From: Lunularia cruciata
Taxonomy: Eukaryota > Streptophyta > Marchantiopsida > Lunulariales > Lunulariaceae
NCBI GenBank assembly: GCA_948567375.1
Contig: OX419757.1
Location: forward strand, 1,426,001-1,490,000
DNA length: 64,000 nucleotides
Direction: 5' to 3'
Position numbers and translations under genes: made by a program. The notes beneath the pieces are model-generated. The model was not told the DNA's origin. It made no database searches and worked only from the letters and a program-made list of their open reading frames with translations. Below, in pieces: positions 24,241 to 37,264 of this stretch (its first letter is position 1; every line of letters starts with the position of its first letter).

Positions 24241-26290
24241 AGCATCACTTGGAGTCTCTTAGCTAGACTGGGTGTGGCTTTAAAATATAATCAAAGCACA
24301 TTGTTGGCAATATATTGTGTGGAGTGTTGAGTTTCAGATCCAAGTTGAATGGGTGATCAACTAATTATTATAGGTCTTTGGAGTTTTCTTTTGTCTTCTA
24401 TATGAGTTGTGCTTCTATATTGTATAATGTTGAGAATGGTATATTTTGAGTAATGTGGATATATGCAAGACAAAGTTCGCTTTACCCATTCCCTTTAATG
24501 TACAACAAAATTCCAATAAAAAGGACTTTGAGTTCTTTGCAAACTATAATTCTTTTGTTTTGGATGTGGGTGATTGCTTGTGTTGAGTAATGGTGAGGAA
24601 TTTCAAAAAATATCACAAGTGTAAGTGTGTTGAGAGAGACATTTTTGCTTGATCAGAAAGTGAGATTTGGAGGGATTTGAAGCAACAAACCAATGTATTG
24701 AGGAATCATGTCTAATTTGGAGCATTAAGAGTCCCATGAAATCAAGAAAAAAGTGCATTTGGCCAACCTGAAAACACCTTTAGGATCATGCCTTTGGGGA
24801 AGAGTAGCACATACCTTTGGAGTCAAAGTCTTTGGAGCAAAAGAACCTTAAGTAGGAAGTGAGTCAACACCTTAAGTAGTAATTTGGAATCTAATTGTGG
24901 TGAAAGTAATTGTTAATTTTCTCTTTTCTATAGTGACACTACCTTCTTGTAGAAGTAGTTCATGCCAAAGAAGTTAAATAGGAAATAATAAATGAACCAT
25001 GACATAGTGATACTTCCTTTCATTTCTAGTCATCTTTTACTTGTAATCTCAAAGGAGCGACCTGTTCTTATTGACTTTACTAGTATTTGGCTTATTTGGC
25101 TTATTTGCCTTATTCTAGTTTAACTAAACTTTAAGTTAAAGATACCTCCATCTTAGTTATCACTAAAATTAGCAATCTATAACTAAGTTTAGTTAAATCA
25201 CTAGTAAATGTTTGTTGAGGGTTAAAATAAACAGAATTATGTGTTTTGAAGTGATCAATCTATACACAAAAGACATATATATGACTCTAGTTAAGATGCT
25301 TGTAGACATAGTACAACCTTTTTCTCATCTCTTGAACAAATAGGTACTTACAAGAACACAAAAGAAAGTTATCCGTTGCTCCATATATCTTTGTTCTATG
25401 TTATAATTTCTAGAGACTATGGTAACAAATATATCCTTATAAATATTCTCCATTAGGAAATATCTTCTCTTAACAATCTCAATATCAGTTGTATCACCAA
25501 ACTTAAATTCTTGAATTGAATCATTTATATTTATTGTCATTTTATCATACTAGAGTTAAGTATTGTATTGTTTTAGAGTTAAAAGTTCCCTTCAATCTAT
25601 GCAATTTTGTATCAATTTCTATATAAATTCAGGAGGTTAATTAATACTAATCACATTATGGTTCATGAAGCTTAAGCATCAAGGAATTAAACATTTGAAA
25701 TTAATTTATTTTATTTTTTGCTAAGCTTTACAAAGCAAAGTGTTCAACTGCAATTCTTTCTTGTAATTAGGTAATGAATTATTAAGAAATTAAGAAGCTC
25801 TTAATTTTTGCTAGGAAGAAATACCAAGAACTTAACTAAATTTTTCCATGGTACTTTGACTGCACTTTTAGGAGCATAGAAAGAGCTTTGAAATAACTCT
25901 TCAACCAACTTAGTTAACTTTCGAGGAGAAACATAAACATAATAATTATTGCTTAGTGTGCTTTTAGGGACTAAGTTTAATTACTACCGGTAACTGGCTC
26001 CATATTCCACCAGAATTTTATATGCTTTCAATTTTGAATCTCGTCATGTGATAATATATAAAATTCTGTTCATTTTGCTTGTTGATATATCCTTCAAGAA
26101 CTTAGTTAACACTCCAACTTAAGTAACTTAGTAATCCCCATGAAAATTCACTGACTTTCCAAACTTACACAAGCAAGGATCCTCAAGGATACCATTTCTT
26201 AAGAATGGTCATGGTAGACATCTCGCGTTCGATAATCGTGATAACCAAAAATGTATAAACAACATTGCATTAAAATCATCTTTCGATCAA
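24241..26290. other. Intergenic, no recognisable gene
   Basis: No reading frame here matches a family I know. Frames are short and the composition is AT-rich, consistent with decayed repeats or intergenic DNA. Confidence 0.5.
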
Positions 26291-26700
26291 AATTTTGTTA
26301 AAAAATATTTTTTTATATTATATAATTATTTATTAATAATAGATAAAAAATATATGATTTTATTTTAACATTTTTGTCTGTTTTTAATAAAATTAATTTA
26401 AAATAATAATATATTTTAAATATTAGATTGATTATACTAAAATAAATCATTACATCAAATAATAAAAAATTTAATTATAGATTTAATTTAAATTCGATAA
26501 TAAATTAAAATAATATTAAACTATATAAATATTTTTTAAATTTATAATTAATTTAATTAAAATTTTTATTTTTAAATTTATAATATATTTTTAATTCTTT
26601 ATAATATAAATTTTAAATCATTCATATTTCGATATTCATTGATTCGAAATATAATAAAAATTACTTAAATATAACTTTTTTTTTTAATTTATATTTTGTG
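26290..26700. other. Extremely AT-rich stretch bordering the gene island
   Basis: The sequence consists almost only of A/T runs such as TTTAAATTTATAATTAATTT. It ends abruptly near 26700, where base composition rises to that of the genic segment. A similar, shorter AT-rich block lies at 37265-37740 on the other side of the island. Confidence 0.7.
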
Positions 26701-27316
26701 AATCGATTCATGATCACCAAAAAGTCTGTTTTGACCAATCCAACCATGTCGCTGACTACTCCCATCGTTTTGAATCTGAATCCACACCGTCGTACAAATT
26801 ACAGATCACGAGCGAGGAACCTTGTGGGTGTGAATTGAACATTTCTTGCACCTCACGCATCCATCCTGTGGCAAAGGCTACTGCTGTAACAGCACTTCTC
26901 CCGGAATGGAGTTACTATAAGTGAAGGAATTCGGCACTGTCAACTGCGAACAATTGATCTCTTGAGGTGGCAACAGGTCGTCGGAGTGTTGCTGCGTGTT
27001 CTGCAATTGCACACAATAGTAGCGAATCGGTGGCAATTTGGAGCTGATAGGAGAGCGGTGGTGGCGTCCAATCAGTGACGAATTTGTGACTATTGTGGTT
27101 CGACATGCTGTTTTATTTGCGCTGAATTGGCTGGTGTGAATAATTGCGGTTGGGCTTGCTTCATACTGGGGTGTGTGTTCGACGGATACCAAAGGCGGCT
27201 GGAGAGGACGAATGACTGTCGAGAACTGACGTGGTTACTTTCAGGAATTGCTGAGGTGCTGGTTGAAGATTTAGGAAGCGCGTCGCGTACTAAGCGAAGT
27301 CGAAGTGGTGCGGGCG
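26701..27316 (+). promoter_or_regulatory. 5' flank of the methyltransferase gene
   Basis: This is a GC-richer, CpG-containing stretch without a convincing gene of its own. It should contain the promoter and 5' UTR of the methyltransferase, but no distinct TATA box stands out. The frame is open upstream of the chosen start only with non-ATG codons (GTG at 27305). Confidence 0.4.
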
Positions 27317-28111
27317 ATGGCTCGGATCGAGTTGTTCGTCAAGCAGGCGGCCACTTATTCCAAAATCAGACCCACACCTCCCTTGTCGTTAGTTGAACTG
27401 ATAGCTTCGGCCACTCACCAACATGAGCGCGTATGGGACTGCGCGACGGGGAACGGGCAGGCAGCAACGGTGTTAGCAAAATATTACAAGTCCGTAATCG
27501 CCACAGACATAAGCGACGGGCAATTATCTCACGTGATGAAACACCCGAATGTCACGTACAGAAAAATGTCCGCCACGCCCGAGTTAGAGGAGCTGGAGCG
27601 CATCGTCGGGCCCGAGGGGTCGGTGGATCTGGTCACAGTCGCCCAAGCCATGCACTGGTTCGACCTCGACAACTTCTACCGTGTAGTTAAGCACGTGCTT
27701 CGCAAACCCGGAGGACTTCTGGCTGCATGGTGCTACAAATTGCCTCGATTGAATTCAGAAATTGACAAGCTGACAGATGAGCTCTACGATTTTTCAGCAC
27801 CGTATTGGGATGTGGCACGAGAGATGGTAGACGCGAGCTACCGCGAAGTGCCGTTCCCATTCGAACCAGCCAATGCGCTCGGGGTGGGGCCACATTTGAT
27901 GACAATGACCACGGAGTGGAATTTGGATGAATATTTCTTGTTCTGGAGATCTTGTTCTGCAACACAGACGGCTTTGAATCAGGGTGTGGACCTGCTTGCC
28001 GAGGAAGTACAGAGGAAGTTTTCAAGTGCTTGGGGTCCAGCGGAGCAAATTCGCATCGTCACATTCCCTTTAGCTCTGCTGATGGGTACGGTCTCGTCCA
28101 ACAAGGTTTAG
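27317..28111 (+). CDS. SAM-dependent methyltransferase, plant embryo-abundant/At2g41380-like type
   Basis: This is an intact, intronless 264-residue protein. Motif I for S-adenosylmethionine binding is VWDCATGNGQAA (about residues 39-50), followed by the acidic IATDIS at 61-66 and the conserved VDLVTVAQAMHWFDL at 103-117. RKPGGLLAAW lies at 129-138. The C-terminal part (SCSATQTALNQGVDLL, then SAWG) also matches the plant members. The length is typical of these class I methyltransferases. There is no signal peptide or membrane segment, so it is probably cytosolic. The substrate is unknown for the group. ATG at 27317 is the first methionine in frame and gives the standard N-terminus (F-x-KQA-x-x-Y-x-x-x-RP). 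It is the only complete host gene in the window. Confidence 0.93.
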   Translation: MARIELFVKQAATYSKIRPTPPLSLVELIASATHQHERVWDCATGNGQAATVLAKYYKSVIATDISDGQLSHVMKHPNVTYRKMSATPELEELERIVGPEGSVDLVTVAQAMHWFDLDNFYRVVKHVLRKPGGLLAAWCYKLPRLNSEIDKLTDELYDFSAPYWDVAREMVDASYREVPFPFEPANALGVGPHLMTMTTEWNLDEYFLFWRSCSATQTALNQGVDLLAEEVQRKFSSAWGPAEQIRIVTFPLALLMGTVSSNKV

Positions 28112-28313
28112 AGATTCTGGGGTACTCGTTTTGGCATCGTCAGACTTGGAGATTCACTTCGCGCACTTCAATGTTGAAAACACCTTTCACAAACACGACT
28201 CCAATGGGAGTGGTATTGGTCAAAAAACCAAGAGAATGTCGTGGAGTGTGGTATGATAAATCAGACGATGATTCCATCTAATTTGGGGGTTAATCAACTC
28301 GTGAAATTTTTCA

Positions 28314-28367
28314 CCAAGTAGACCCACCTGACGGTGAAATCTTTCACCGTCAGGTGGGTCTACTTGG
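28314..28367. repeat. Perfect 26-bp palindrome with 2-nt spacer, 3' of the methyltransferase
   Basis: Arm 1 is 28314-28339 and arm 2 is 28342-28367. They are exact reverse complements, separated by TC. The arms contain CCAAGTAGACCC and its complement at the outer ends and GGTGAAA/TTTCACC at the centre. It lies about 200 bp after the stop codon, so it could fall in the 3' UTR, where it would fold into a long hairpin. Confidence 0.95.
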
Positions 28368-28379
28368 CGTGACACTGCT

Positions 28380-31300
28380 TTTGGATGCTTACTAAGAAAG
28401 CTAGACAGAGAAAGATACAACTTTCCTCTCAAATGTTTGCATTTCCCCAAGTAGGCTTGGTTACCGGCATATCGCACTTTCATTTAGTGGAAATATTTCT
28501 TCTTATTCGAGAATGCGAAAGCATCTTAAAATGCGTCAAGAACCGTGTCAAGAATGCAGTAGTGTTCGAATCGTGTAACAGTTAAATTGACATGCACAAT
28601 CACCAAGTTTGATCGTGACGAATTTGTAGGACCAAAAATCTCAGACAAGCCAATACATGGCCTGGGCAAAGCACTCCAAACTGTCTCCAAACTGTCTCAT
28701 AAACATAGCCGAAGTGAAAGATGAATTCCTATGCCAAATATCTCAGCAAATTAACGTGATAGATCACCGATGTTCGTCCAAAACCAAATGCATGGATAAT
28801 TGTGGACAAAGTTTGGTCGAATGGGAACTTCTAATTGTCACACGTGGAAGGGTAGGAAAGGTAGGCATGAGATACACTCTTTTGAAGGAGGGGTAATAAC
28901 CGGGTATGAGGAAGGCGAGGAATGACATGCTTGGGATGATTGACATTCATCCCGATTGGGTGAGCAAGTAAGAATTACCACAACAGCCAGACCTGGCTCT
29001 ATGATCTGGCCAATACCTATGGATGACAAAATATACCCATACAAATCTGCGTAACACAAGTCCATATGTCCATGCATGTGCAAACATACGTGGAGTACAT
29101 AATCATCTGACGCACGGCCTTTAAGCTTGATAAAGAAATTGGGACCATCAAGAAGTTTAGAACAACGACACGTAACGACACGCATCTTCAAGAAAATAGA
29201 TTAAATGAACAGACCGATCAATTCACAGATCGTTAACGCTCATGAACAAATCATCATAGATCGCTCTGCCATGGTGAGCTTTTGCTTCTTGTGAACACTC
29301 TTGAGTGCAGGGACTAGCAAGAGGTGCGCCGCAACCTGAACTTTAGTAAACGCTTAGAGAAGAACATGCTAACTTAAGCTTCGATAACGTCCTCGCACAA
29401 CCCAATTGCCGTTGACTGGTTGGCCGCAGTTTGCTTGAGTGAAGCCCAAAAGCACAAACTGGTATGTCCAGGTGAAATAGACCATAAATCAAGTGCTCTT
29501 CTGCAGATAGGGATCGGCAACCGTGCATATGATGGGAGACCTGAAAATACAAGACGAGTCAGCCACCAATTGTAATCCGTCCGTCGTGACTGATAGCTTG
29601 CTCTTCATCTCTGCTGCGGTGGTGAGCAGACAACTTTTGAAGCTCAACAGCATGATACTTCGTTGCCCTCGTCATAAACGCCCAGAACTTAGGAGAAGAC
29701 CAAGACGTAACGTCAGAGCGACCACTGCTAGTACATCATCTCAAGAGTCAGTTATCTAAGGTCTCTAGAGTGATGGGGAGGCAACTAAGGTAGTGCTTAT
29801 CCAAAGCAGCAATCGACTGTCCTCTAACAATTGACCATCACAAAAAGAAAACTGGTCTGACCTAAAATCTATGCAAAGATTAAACACCATACAGTGTTTA
29901 CCTTAAGCTCATCCAACTTTGGATCCCTCATGCTCGATGGCAGTGAGAACAATGAAATTCAAAGAGAACAAAATCGTGTAGTAGGTACGCTCAAAAGAGC
30001 CACTACAGTTCACGTATGAACTGCTTATGAACTACTACAGATCACCGTGCTAAACCCCCGAGAGGATTCAAGATCAAAACAACGGACCGTCGACATATGC
30101 AAAATCTTGACAGCATATAAGCAGCTGAACGGGTCCACTACACTGTACTCAACTTCTAATAGCTCTAGGTTCAAGAAATTGCTAAGGTGTCAACGAATTC
30201 AAAGTGGTGCTCACACGCTGACAAATCTTGGTTACATTCTCTTCTTTCATCGGCAAGCATATGTTTCTGCGAGATCGATTCCTTCAAAGATGTTGACTAA
30301 ATCAAACGTAGAATGGGTTCATACTTATTCACATTTCCAGTAGACATGAGCGAGGCATTCTTCTCTCCGACAACTGGGTCTATTCTTTTCCAAACTCTGC
30401 CCAATACCAACTTAACAGCTTACTATTTGTACATCTCCAATAGTATATCACAAATCACAATCCACCATCTGTCTTCCCACACCAATTACCTCTCTCTTTA
30501 GCTACTACTCCACCACGTGTATGTCTCCTCAGATAACTCTTTAGGCCTGGACACAAAAACATATTCGTGGAACCAAGGAAGAAAACCACGTCTTCGTTGG
30601 GTTGTTGGGTAATTGATCTTACCTGCTCCAAGAACTTCCCCGTCTGGAAACTCCCACCTCGCGTTGTCTATGTCAGGCAAGGATTTGGTTTCAACCCATT
30701 CCCGTTCTCATAAGTACGGAGGTCAAGAAGAATGAACCAGCCATCTCCTAGATTCTTTCAGAATACAACACAACTTTCTGCAATTGAAACCACTGTTCGT
30801 TGTACACTTGGACAGAGCTAGTCATTAGGTACTGCACTTTAGTCATGTTTCGGCCCAGTAAGTGGCTCGGCTCGGCTTCGCATCTCCAGCTCTTTCTGAA
30901 CAGCAAAAGGGAAGCTGAACATTCAGACCGATATGGAAGAAAAAAAAAATTTTAACGTTAGTTAAATGAAAAGAAGAGAACAGAAGGGAATCGCACTGAT
31001 AAAGCCCAAAGAAAGCTCCAGTATTGTGTACACAATAGGCAGACTATACACAGGCAAGAAACAAGAAGCTCCCTGTACAGTCGGTGTGGGTAATCATCGG
31101 CATTAGTTGCGCAAAGAAGCGTCATATACAAATGAGGGACCATATTTTTACATACTCCAGTTTCAAGTGGGAGGAGAGACCCAAGTAGCTCACTACATCG
31201 CTCCTAGATAACTCCTCTCCACCGGCGGCTTCACAAATGAAGGCGAAAAACCTTTCAAGGCTGAGAAATTCACTTGTAATATCAATCAGTTTATCTTGCA

Positions 31301-31955
31301 CTTCCAAATATGACCTACCTCTACGCAGCGAATGACGTAACGGTCTCTTGTACATAACGCATTTCTGGAGCAACGTCTGCTAACGCCTTAAAAGTGTGCT
31401 CGTAATCTTTGACATGGATGCACACTGCAGGTATGAGACTACAGCCGGTAGTACTTTAGCTGCGCTTTTGTGGAGTCAGACGGGAACTTCATAAAATGAA
31501 ACCAAGTCAACAGGCTACCGTTCTGCAAAGTATTTTCTCCAAAATTTTATCACGTAACAATCCACATTCACCAAGAGGGTCAAAGTGAGCAGTACAAGCA
31601 TGCCAACCACTCAAGACATGAAGATCTACTTAGCCCGTAATGGTTTTAAGCAGGAGTTAAGTATCACTCTCCTGATGTACTTGTAAGAAGTAAGAATGTT
31701 AACTATCAACACAATACACAATTTATCCACAATATTTAAATAAATTGGGGAGCCAGCCACTTGTGGCTACCAGAAGCCTGCTAAGTTCTACATCAGAATA
31801 ATGAGGGGGAATGCCCGGAGAGATGACGTCGATCTGTTTTTCGCCTTGCATCTCTTCCATGAATTTGGTGAACTGACTGAGTGCCAGGCGCGGTGCCCAC
31901 AACATTCGCCTCCGCAAAATTTCAATATACATTTTGGAAACCTTCAATCCAGTTG
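28380..31955. other. No recognised gene; several exon-like stretches on the minus strand
   Basis: I recognise no family here. Minus-strand pieces with coding-like composition and plausible splice sites are these. About 31143-31373 contains LIDITSEFLSLERFFAFICE. About 30649-30720 reads WVETKSLPDIDNARWEFPDG and ends in GCAG|GTAAGATC. About 29343-29545 is preceded by TATTTTCAG. About 29113-29191 reads LLDGPNFFIKLKGRASDDYV and ends in CAC|GTATGT. They could be exons of an unrecognised gene downstream of FAB1, or parts of its 3' region, or chance. Confidence 0.3.
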
Positions 31956-34900
31956 CTATGTCCTCGGAGTAGTAGTATCATCCTCCAGTTCGTCATCCCT
32001 GCCCATGTTGATACAGCTTCTTTCCTCGATGTCACCAACAGGAAGCATGATGGATTGAGCTGGACTCCAGTGCTCAGGAACCAACAAAAAGTACGTGTTC
32101 ATGGCCTTTCGGAAGCGCTTCTTGTATTGCGTTGGAGATATCACGGTCGGTGGTGCATCTTTGGGACCTCCAAGGATACCTGAGGCTTTTACCCAGGTCT
32201 CCAGATGCTTGTCCCAAGTGTACTGCCTCATAAAATCGATTATGCCAACCACCAACTCTTTCCGTTCTTCATCCACTCCAACCAATAATGAGTAATCCAT
32301 TACAAACATCAGCTGCTTCAACCCAACGCACAGCAAGGAATGATTTAGTAGTCAGTTAGTAAACTAGGCCCTCCGGACTCCATTTTCTGACATTCAATTA
32401 TAGCTTACAAGCAAGTTACACATTTGGACGTGATACGCAAAACGTTCGAGAAGTAAATAGAATTCATAGCTTTTCCACTTCTCATAAGGACCTTTTACAC
32501 TTATCCTAAGAGACAATGTACAAAGTGAGCAACAAGTGTGTGGCGCAAAAATGGACTGACCGAAAGGAAATTAGTGTCGTTCCAAACAGCACGTTCCAGT
32601 ATCCTCTTTGCTTTGGATCCGATGAAAATAGGTGAAGTAGGCAAATCTTCCAAAAGATTCGAGTCCAGTAAGACTCGATTCGTGCCACTTTTATCGGTGT
32701 TGTATCTCGAGCGCTTAGAGCCTTTGAGGTCATAGAGTTTCGAGATTTTCCTCCCAAATAGAAGGTTCTCCATGACAATCACGTCCATCTTCGTCTCCTT
32801 GCTGCCCTTGACCACTTTCACCTGCAACAAACAACATTTTCAATCGACTGCTAACGGACATCAAAGGAAGGAAAACTCATCCCTGGTTCATCAGAAATAA
32901 AAGCAATGGGAAAAGCGTCGGGAGCGACTTTAACTACATCTCAGACTTTTCTAGTCGAGAATTACGATAAAGCATCGAAGCAGAAACTGAAAGACAGACC
33001 TCATAAACACCGAGAATCTTGGCGAGGCACGTGGTACTTCCTGTGGTAAGAGCTCCGGATAGATACTTGAAGTAAGATGGAGCAAAGTCGAGAAAGGAGT
33101 TCAGCTCTGTCCGTGTTACTTGCTTCACTACAAACCGATCATCTGCTGTCTTCGCAAAGAAGACATTACTTTTCCCTCCTTGAGCCCCCCACTTCTTACA
33201 TCGGCTGAGCGACCGTATGTACTCCGTGTTACCTTGGCAGCATTTCTTCCTCAAGGCATCGAACTGCTTTGCGAAATAGCAGACTACCGAGAACTTCACT
33301 TTTGCCAATGGCGAATCATCCCCAAAACTGATTGTTTTCTTGGACATTTGTGAAGCTTTTGCAGATGTTAATGGATTCTCGATTTCGGCCTCTAGTTTGG
33401 TGCTGGCTTGGTCAGGATAGCTCCCACCTGCTTTGGACAAAGGATCCATGTCGCCGCCACCACCATATACCTGGAGCGGATGAAAAATTTGTTCTGATCC
33501 TTGACGTTCTAAGAAGTCCTTCCCTTCTTTTTCCTTACCCTTTTCCCTCTCCACAGGTGTGTCAGTTACATGGGTATAATGCTCTTCCGTGGATATAGCA
33601 TAGGCAATCAAACTCGTTGCCTCATCATCATATACCGCGACGACAACACCATCATGGCCCGGCGTAAGTAAAACTCGAGGAAGTAATCGAGGATCCCCTT
33701 CTTGCTGACCAGATATGCCTAATGGCCCAAGGGAGGTCCACCGTGAGGCATCAGATGCGGTAGAAATATTTGAAGAAGTACGACTGTAACTCTTGTTGAT
33801 TTGGTTGAACGGTGTTCCCACTACCTCATCCGATTCCTCTGATTTCTGGACGGCCTTAACTGGGGATGTGGGTACGCTTGTTTGTGTATCAACAGCTGCA
33901 GATTTATCAGTCGTTGCAGAAACTGGTTCCTGTGCTCCACATTGTACGGCATCGACGGGCATGCTACGAGTTTCTTTCAGCGGCTCCTCTGCACGTACAG
34001 CTTCCTCCTCCTGCTCAGCACCATCAAGTTTATCTCTAGACTGATCCGACACTGATTGTCCCTCCGCAGTAACAGCATCCCCGGTCCAAGGGAAGTCACC
34101 TGAGAGATCAGCAAGAATCGGAAAGCTTCCTTCTGACAGCGCCCTCCGCCCACTGAGATCTGCTTCTGGAACAGCAGTTGACGACACAGTCGTAGGAGAA
34201 GACTCGACTTCCTTCCCAACACTAGTTAGGCCACTGTCAGTAGCGGAAATACTGTCTTCAAGAGCTGCCATAGTACGGAATGTTGGGACACCGGGTCGTA
34301 GAGTGGGGTCGACACGTCCAAAACAACTATCGTCCAAAACAACTGTCGAATCTTGGGACACCAGGTCGTGGCGAGGGGTAGACACCTTCTGTGTGATACC
34401 CGGCTCAACTAACCTGAAGTCCAACCCATTAGCATCAGCTACCTCCTCACGCTTGAGATAATCATCCCCATTGTTGGGGTCCCCAGATGTGTTGTGCGAC
34501 TTTTTGATTGAATCATATTCCTTAAAACTCTCCTCTGAGTAAGTTTGCTCAGATGGGTCAGAGGTCAATCTCGCGCTAGAGTCTACATCGCTTGGTTTTG
34601 TTGGGACACTTGAGGAACGCTCACTGAGAGATGCATCCCTTTCAGATTCTTGACTGTCAGCTACCTTGTAGTTCACGCTTTCAAGAGCCAAACCTGCGTC
34701 GTCAACAGACCCAGTATTTCGTGCCTTCCTGGACATCGAAGACACCGGACCTAGATGCTGGAAGGTATAGAAGCGCTTGGACCATGCCATTGCACTTTCT
34801 AAAAGGCGTCGCCTCAATGCGTTGAGTTCCAGTATATCTGCAATAGGTTGACCCGGACGACGGCTTGCAGGGTATGCCCTTTCCAGTAGATCCTGGCATC

Positions 34901-37257
34901 AGAATAGAAGAGTTGAAACCAATTTAGTAAGAAAGACGAGGGCCTCGTATTTCCTAATATTTCAATGAAGTAAATCGTGTGTGCTGCATTGCCCTCATTT
35001 CAGCATTCCAACACTGCATCAGGTCAGTGTTGTACTATAGCAGACAGACTTATCTTACAAGATTATGACCTTGTTTCATTTCAACTCTCAACTGACTTTG
35101 TATCTCTAAACTCGGCCCCATGAATATATCAACAGTGTCAAAACCTACACTTGTGTCTCAATGGGTTGGACATTTAAGGACAAACTTCTACAGGATCTGT
35201 GATATCTTGTAGTCGTATGTGAACTTGACCTTTTTAGCTCAAAATATACAAATAAAAACTCGAGGACACGAGGCATTAGGAAATTGGCTAGCTTGGTTTA
35301 CCTTTATCTCTGCCCTCTCCTTATGCGCCATTTCAGTCAAGCTTGTAAGCTGTCGCCTGGATTCATGCGAGCTATTTGAACTTGAACTTGCAACCTTCTG
35401 CCCAGCTTCCTGCAGCTTATTCAGTACCTCATAGTACAATTCGTCTGCCCTGCCAGTGACCTGTATGAAGATAATACCGCTTAATTTAAATCGTCCAATC
35501 TGCTTTAAATGCTTTTCTACTCCAGTAAATGTAATTAATATCTAAAAAGCGAAAACAAATGGCCACAAGATTGGTCTGAAAGGCTGTAACCGAAGGAAAT
35601 TATTACAAGCGCCGTACTTGGCATATCTATCTAGTTCAGATCCCTTTCGTTGAAACAAAGGGAGATTCATCTTCGTTTGTCTAATTGATTCATCTAATTT
35701 GCTTCATCTTCGTTTGTCTAATTCAATCTGCACAACGCTCAAGAAAAAGAAGTCCCCATACCTCCGTCACTTCCTTCATGAGCCACTCCTCTTGTTCTGG
35801 CCCATTAAACTCCAGTTTAAGTGGTGGAAGATAGACAGACTTGAGCTTAATTTCTGAGTACCGGAAACAAGCCACCATACTCCCAAACCTACATAGACAT
35901 TCAACCATAAATGTCATTGATTAACCTGCAATGCGACAAATCTTATCCTATGCGAACCGCTAAGACCAGCAAGAAGAAAGTGTGGCCAGAATCCCTGAAC
36001 TTGTTGAGGACTGCTGACCAGTCACCTAGAACCTAAAGACACGAGACGTAAGAGGAAAAGCCTTCAATAAAACATTCAAACCAAATTTACAACAAACTTT
36101 GAGCATGAGATCAAGTTGGGCGGAACACGACTTCCATAAAGCTTAATCACGAAACAATCTTATGGACTTCACCTTTCAAACAACAAACGAACGCATACCC
36201 GTAAAAGCGAAGGAAATGTCTATGGAGAGAATGTCCACAAGCAGCCACACGGCTAGCAGCTTCATGACTCGAAAAGCTAAGCTCCAAGAATTTGCCGAAT
36301 GAAAGACTCCAAGCGGCCTCAGACATCACTACTCTTGGAGTTGCTGGTGGAATCCCACTGACGGGAGGACACTTCAGGCAACGATGCCACATCCATACTT
36401 TACCATCCTTCTCTCCAGGCAATATATTCTTTCTTGGCTCTCCCTCTCCAAACTTCCAATCTTTATCTCCAGACACAGGTCTTCCATCTCTATCTACAGG
36501 CCCAGAATTACCATCTTTCTCCCCAACCGAATTCCCATCTTTCTCTGCAGCCGGACCGTCCCCATTCTGGTCGAGCAAATTCTTAACAGATATCGTCAAA
36601 CTTCCCTGACGGTGAGTGAAGCATAAGACGTGGGAATTTGGAAGCTCGTCACAAACGTCACATCTCTCGCTCTGCAAAACGCGACACATCATCTTTCACA
36701 TTAAGCTTGTTGCCATATGTAGCCATAATAAAAACTTTAGCTGACAAACAGAGTATTTCCCCTGCGAAATTCCGGGTCACGCGGTCAAGTAAGGGAGTGA
36801 ACTCACCGTTTCAAATAGTTGATCGCGGAGAAATTCTCCTAGAGGTCTGTCGTTATGTCCATAAAAGTAAACTCGAAGAAAACGCGGTGGTTTGCAGACA
36901 ATCCGCTTCTTCAGACATCTATTGGACCATTGGACCAGAATTGACTTAATCTGCTGCTCTGAGGAAGGAAGATCTTCATTACTGCCTTGCATCTCGGACT
37001 GCAAACTATCCTCAAGGTCAAGACGTAAATGTCTGCCATACTCCTCAGACATCTGCTCAAACGGACCCTGATAAGTGTGGCCATCACTCTCACCAACCCT
37101 TGCCACCATCTTTTCTGATGCCGATATCACAGCGGCTTCTGAATCTGAAGAGCCGGGTACGCCACTGGCAGCATTGCCCTCGGAAGATTTCAACTCGTAC
37201 CCTAAACTACCATTTGTCATAACACCTGAAGGGGCCCTACTCAAGGACGCAGACACG
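31956..37257 (-). CDS. FAB1: FAB1-type 1-phosphatidylinositol-3-phosphate 5-kinase, 5'-incomplete (seven exons seen)
   Basis: Minus-strand exons, 5' to 3', are about 37257-36807, 36671-36199, 35888-35762, 35460-35302, 34892-33000, 32821-32561 and 32312-31956. All junctions used are GT-AG and keep frame. Together they encode about 1240 residues. The first three hold the plant FAB1 Cys-rich region ([52 protein letters not shown]). The large fifth exon is a Ser/Glu-rich spacer ending in the kinase start ([32 protein letters not shown] with the ATP-site Lys). The last two carry [32 protein letters not shown] and [17 protein letters not shown]. The enzyme makes PtdIns(3,5)P2 on endosomes. The FYVE and TCP-1-like N-terminal part (roughly 500-600 residues) is missing upstream. 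Confidence 0.9.
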
Positions 37258-37264
37258 CCAGATA

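Noticed and set aside
27687-28281. Frames overlapping the methyltransferase on both strands
   Set aside because: The 264-residue methyltransferase accounts for the coding signal; the others have no recognisable content.
31723-31947. Minus-strand frame just after the FAB1 stop
   Set aside because: FAB1 ends properly at 31956 after the conserved kinase C-terminus; this frame has no known motif and is probably 3' UTR.
36292-36626. Two plus-strand frames of 80-105 codons
   Set aside because: They are antisense to the FAB1 Cys-rich exon, which fits the family on the minus strand.
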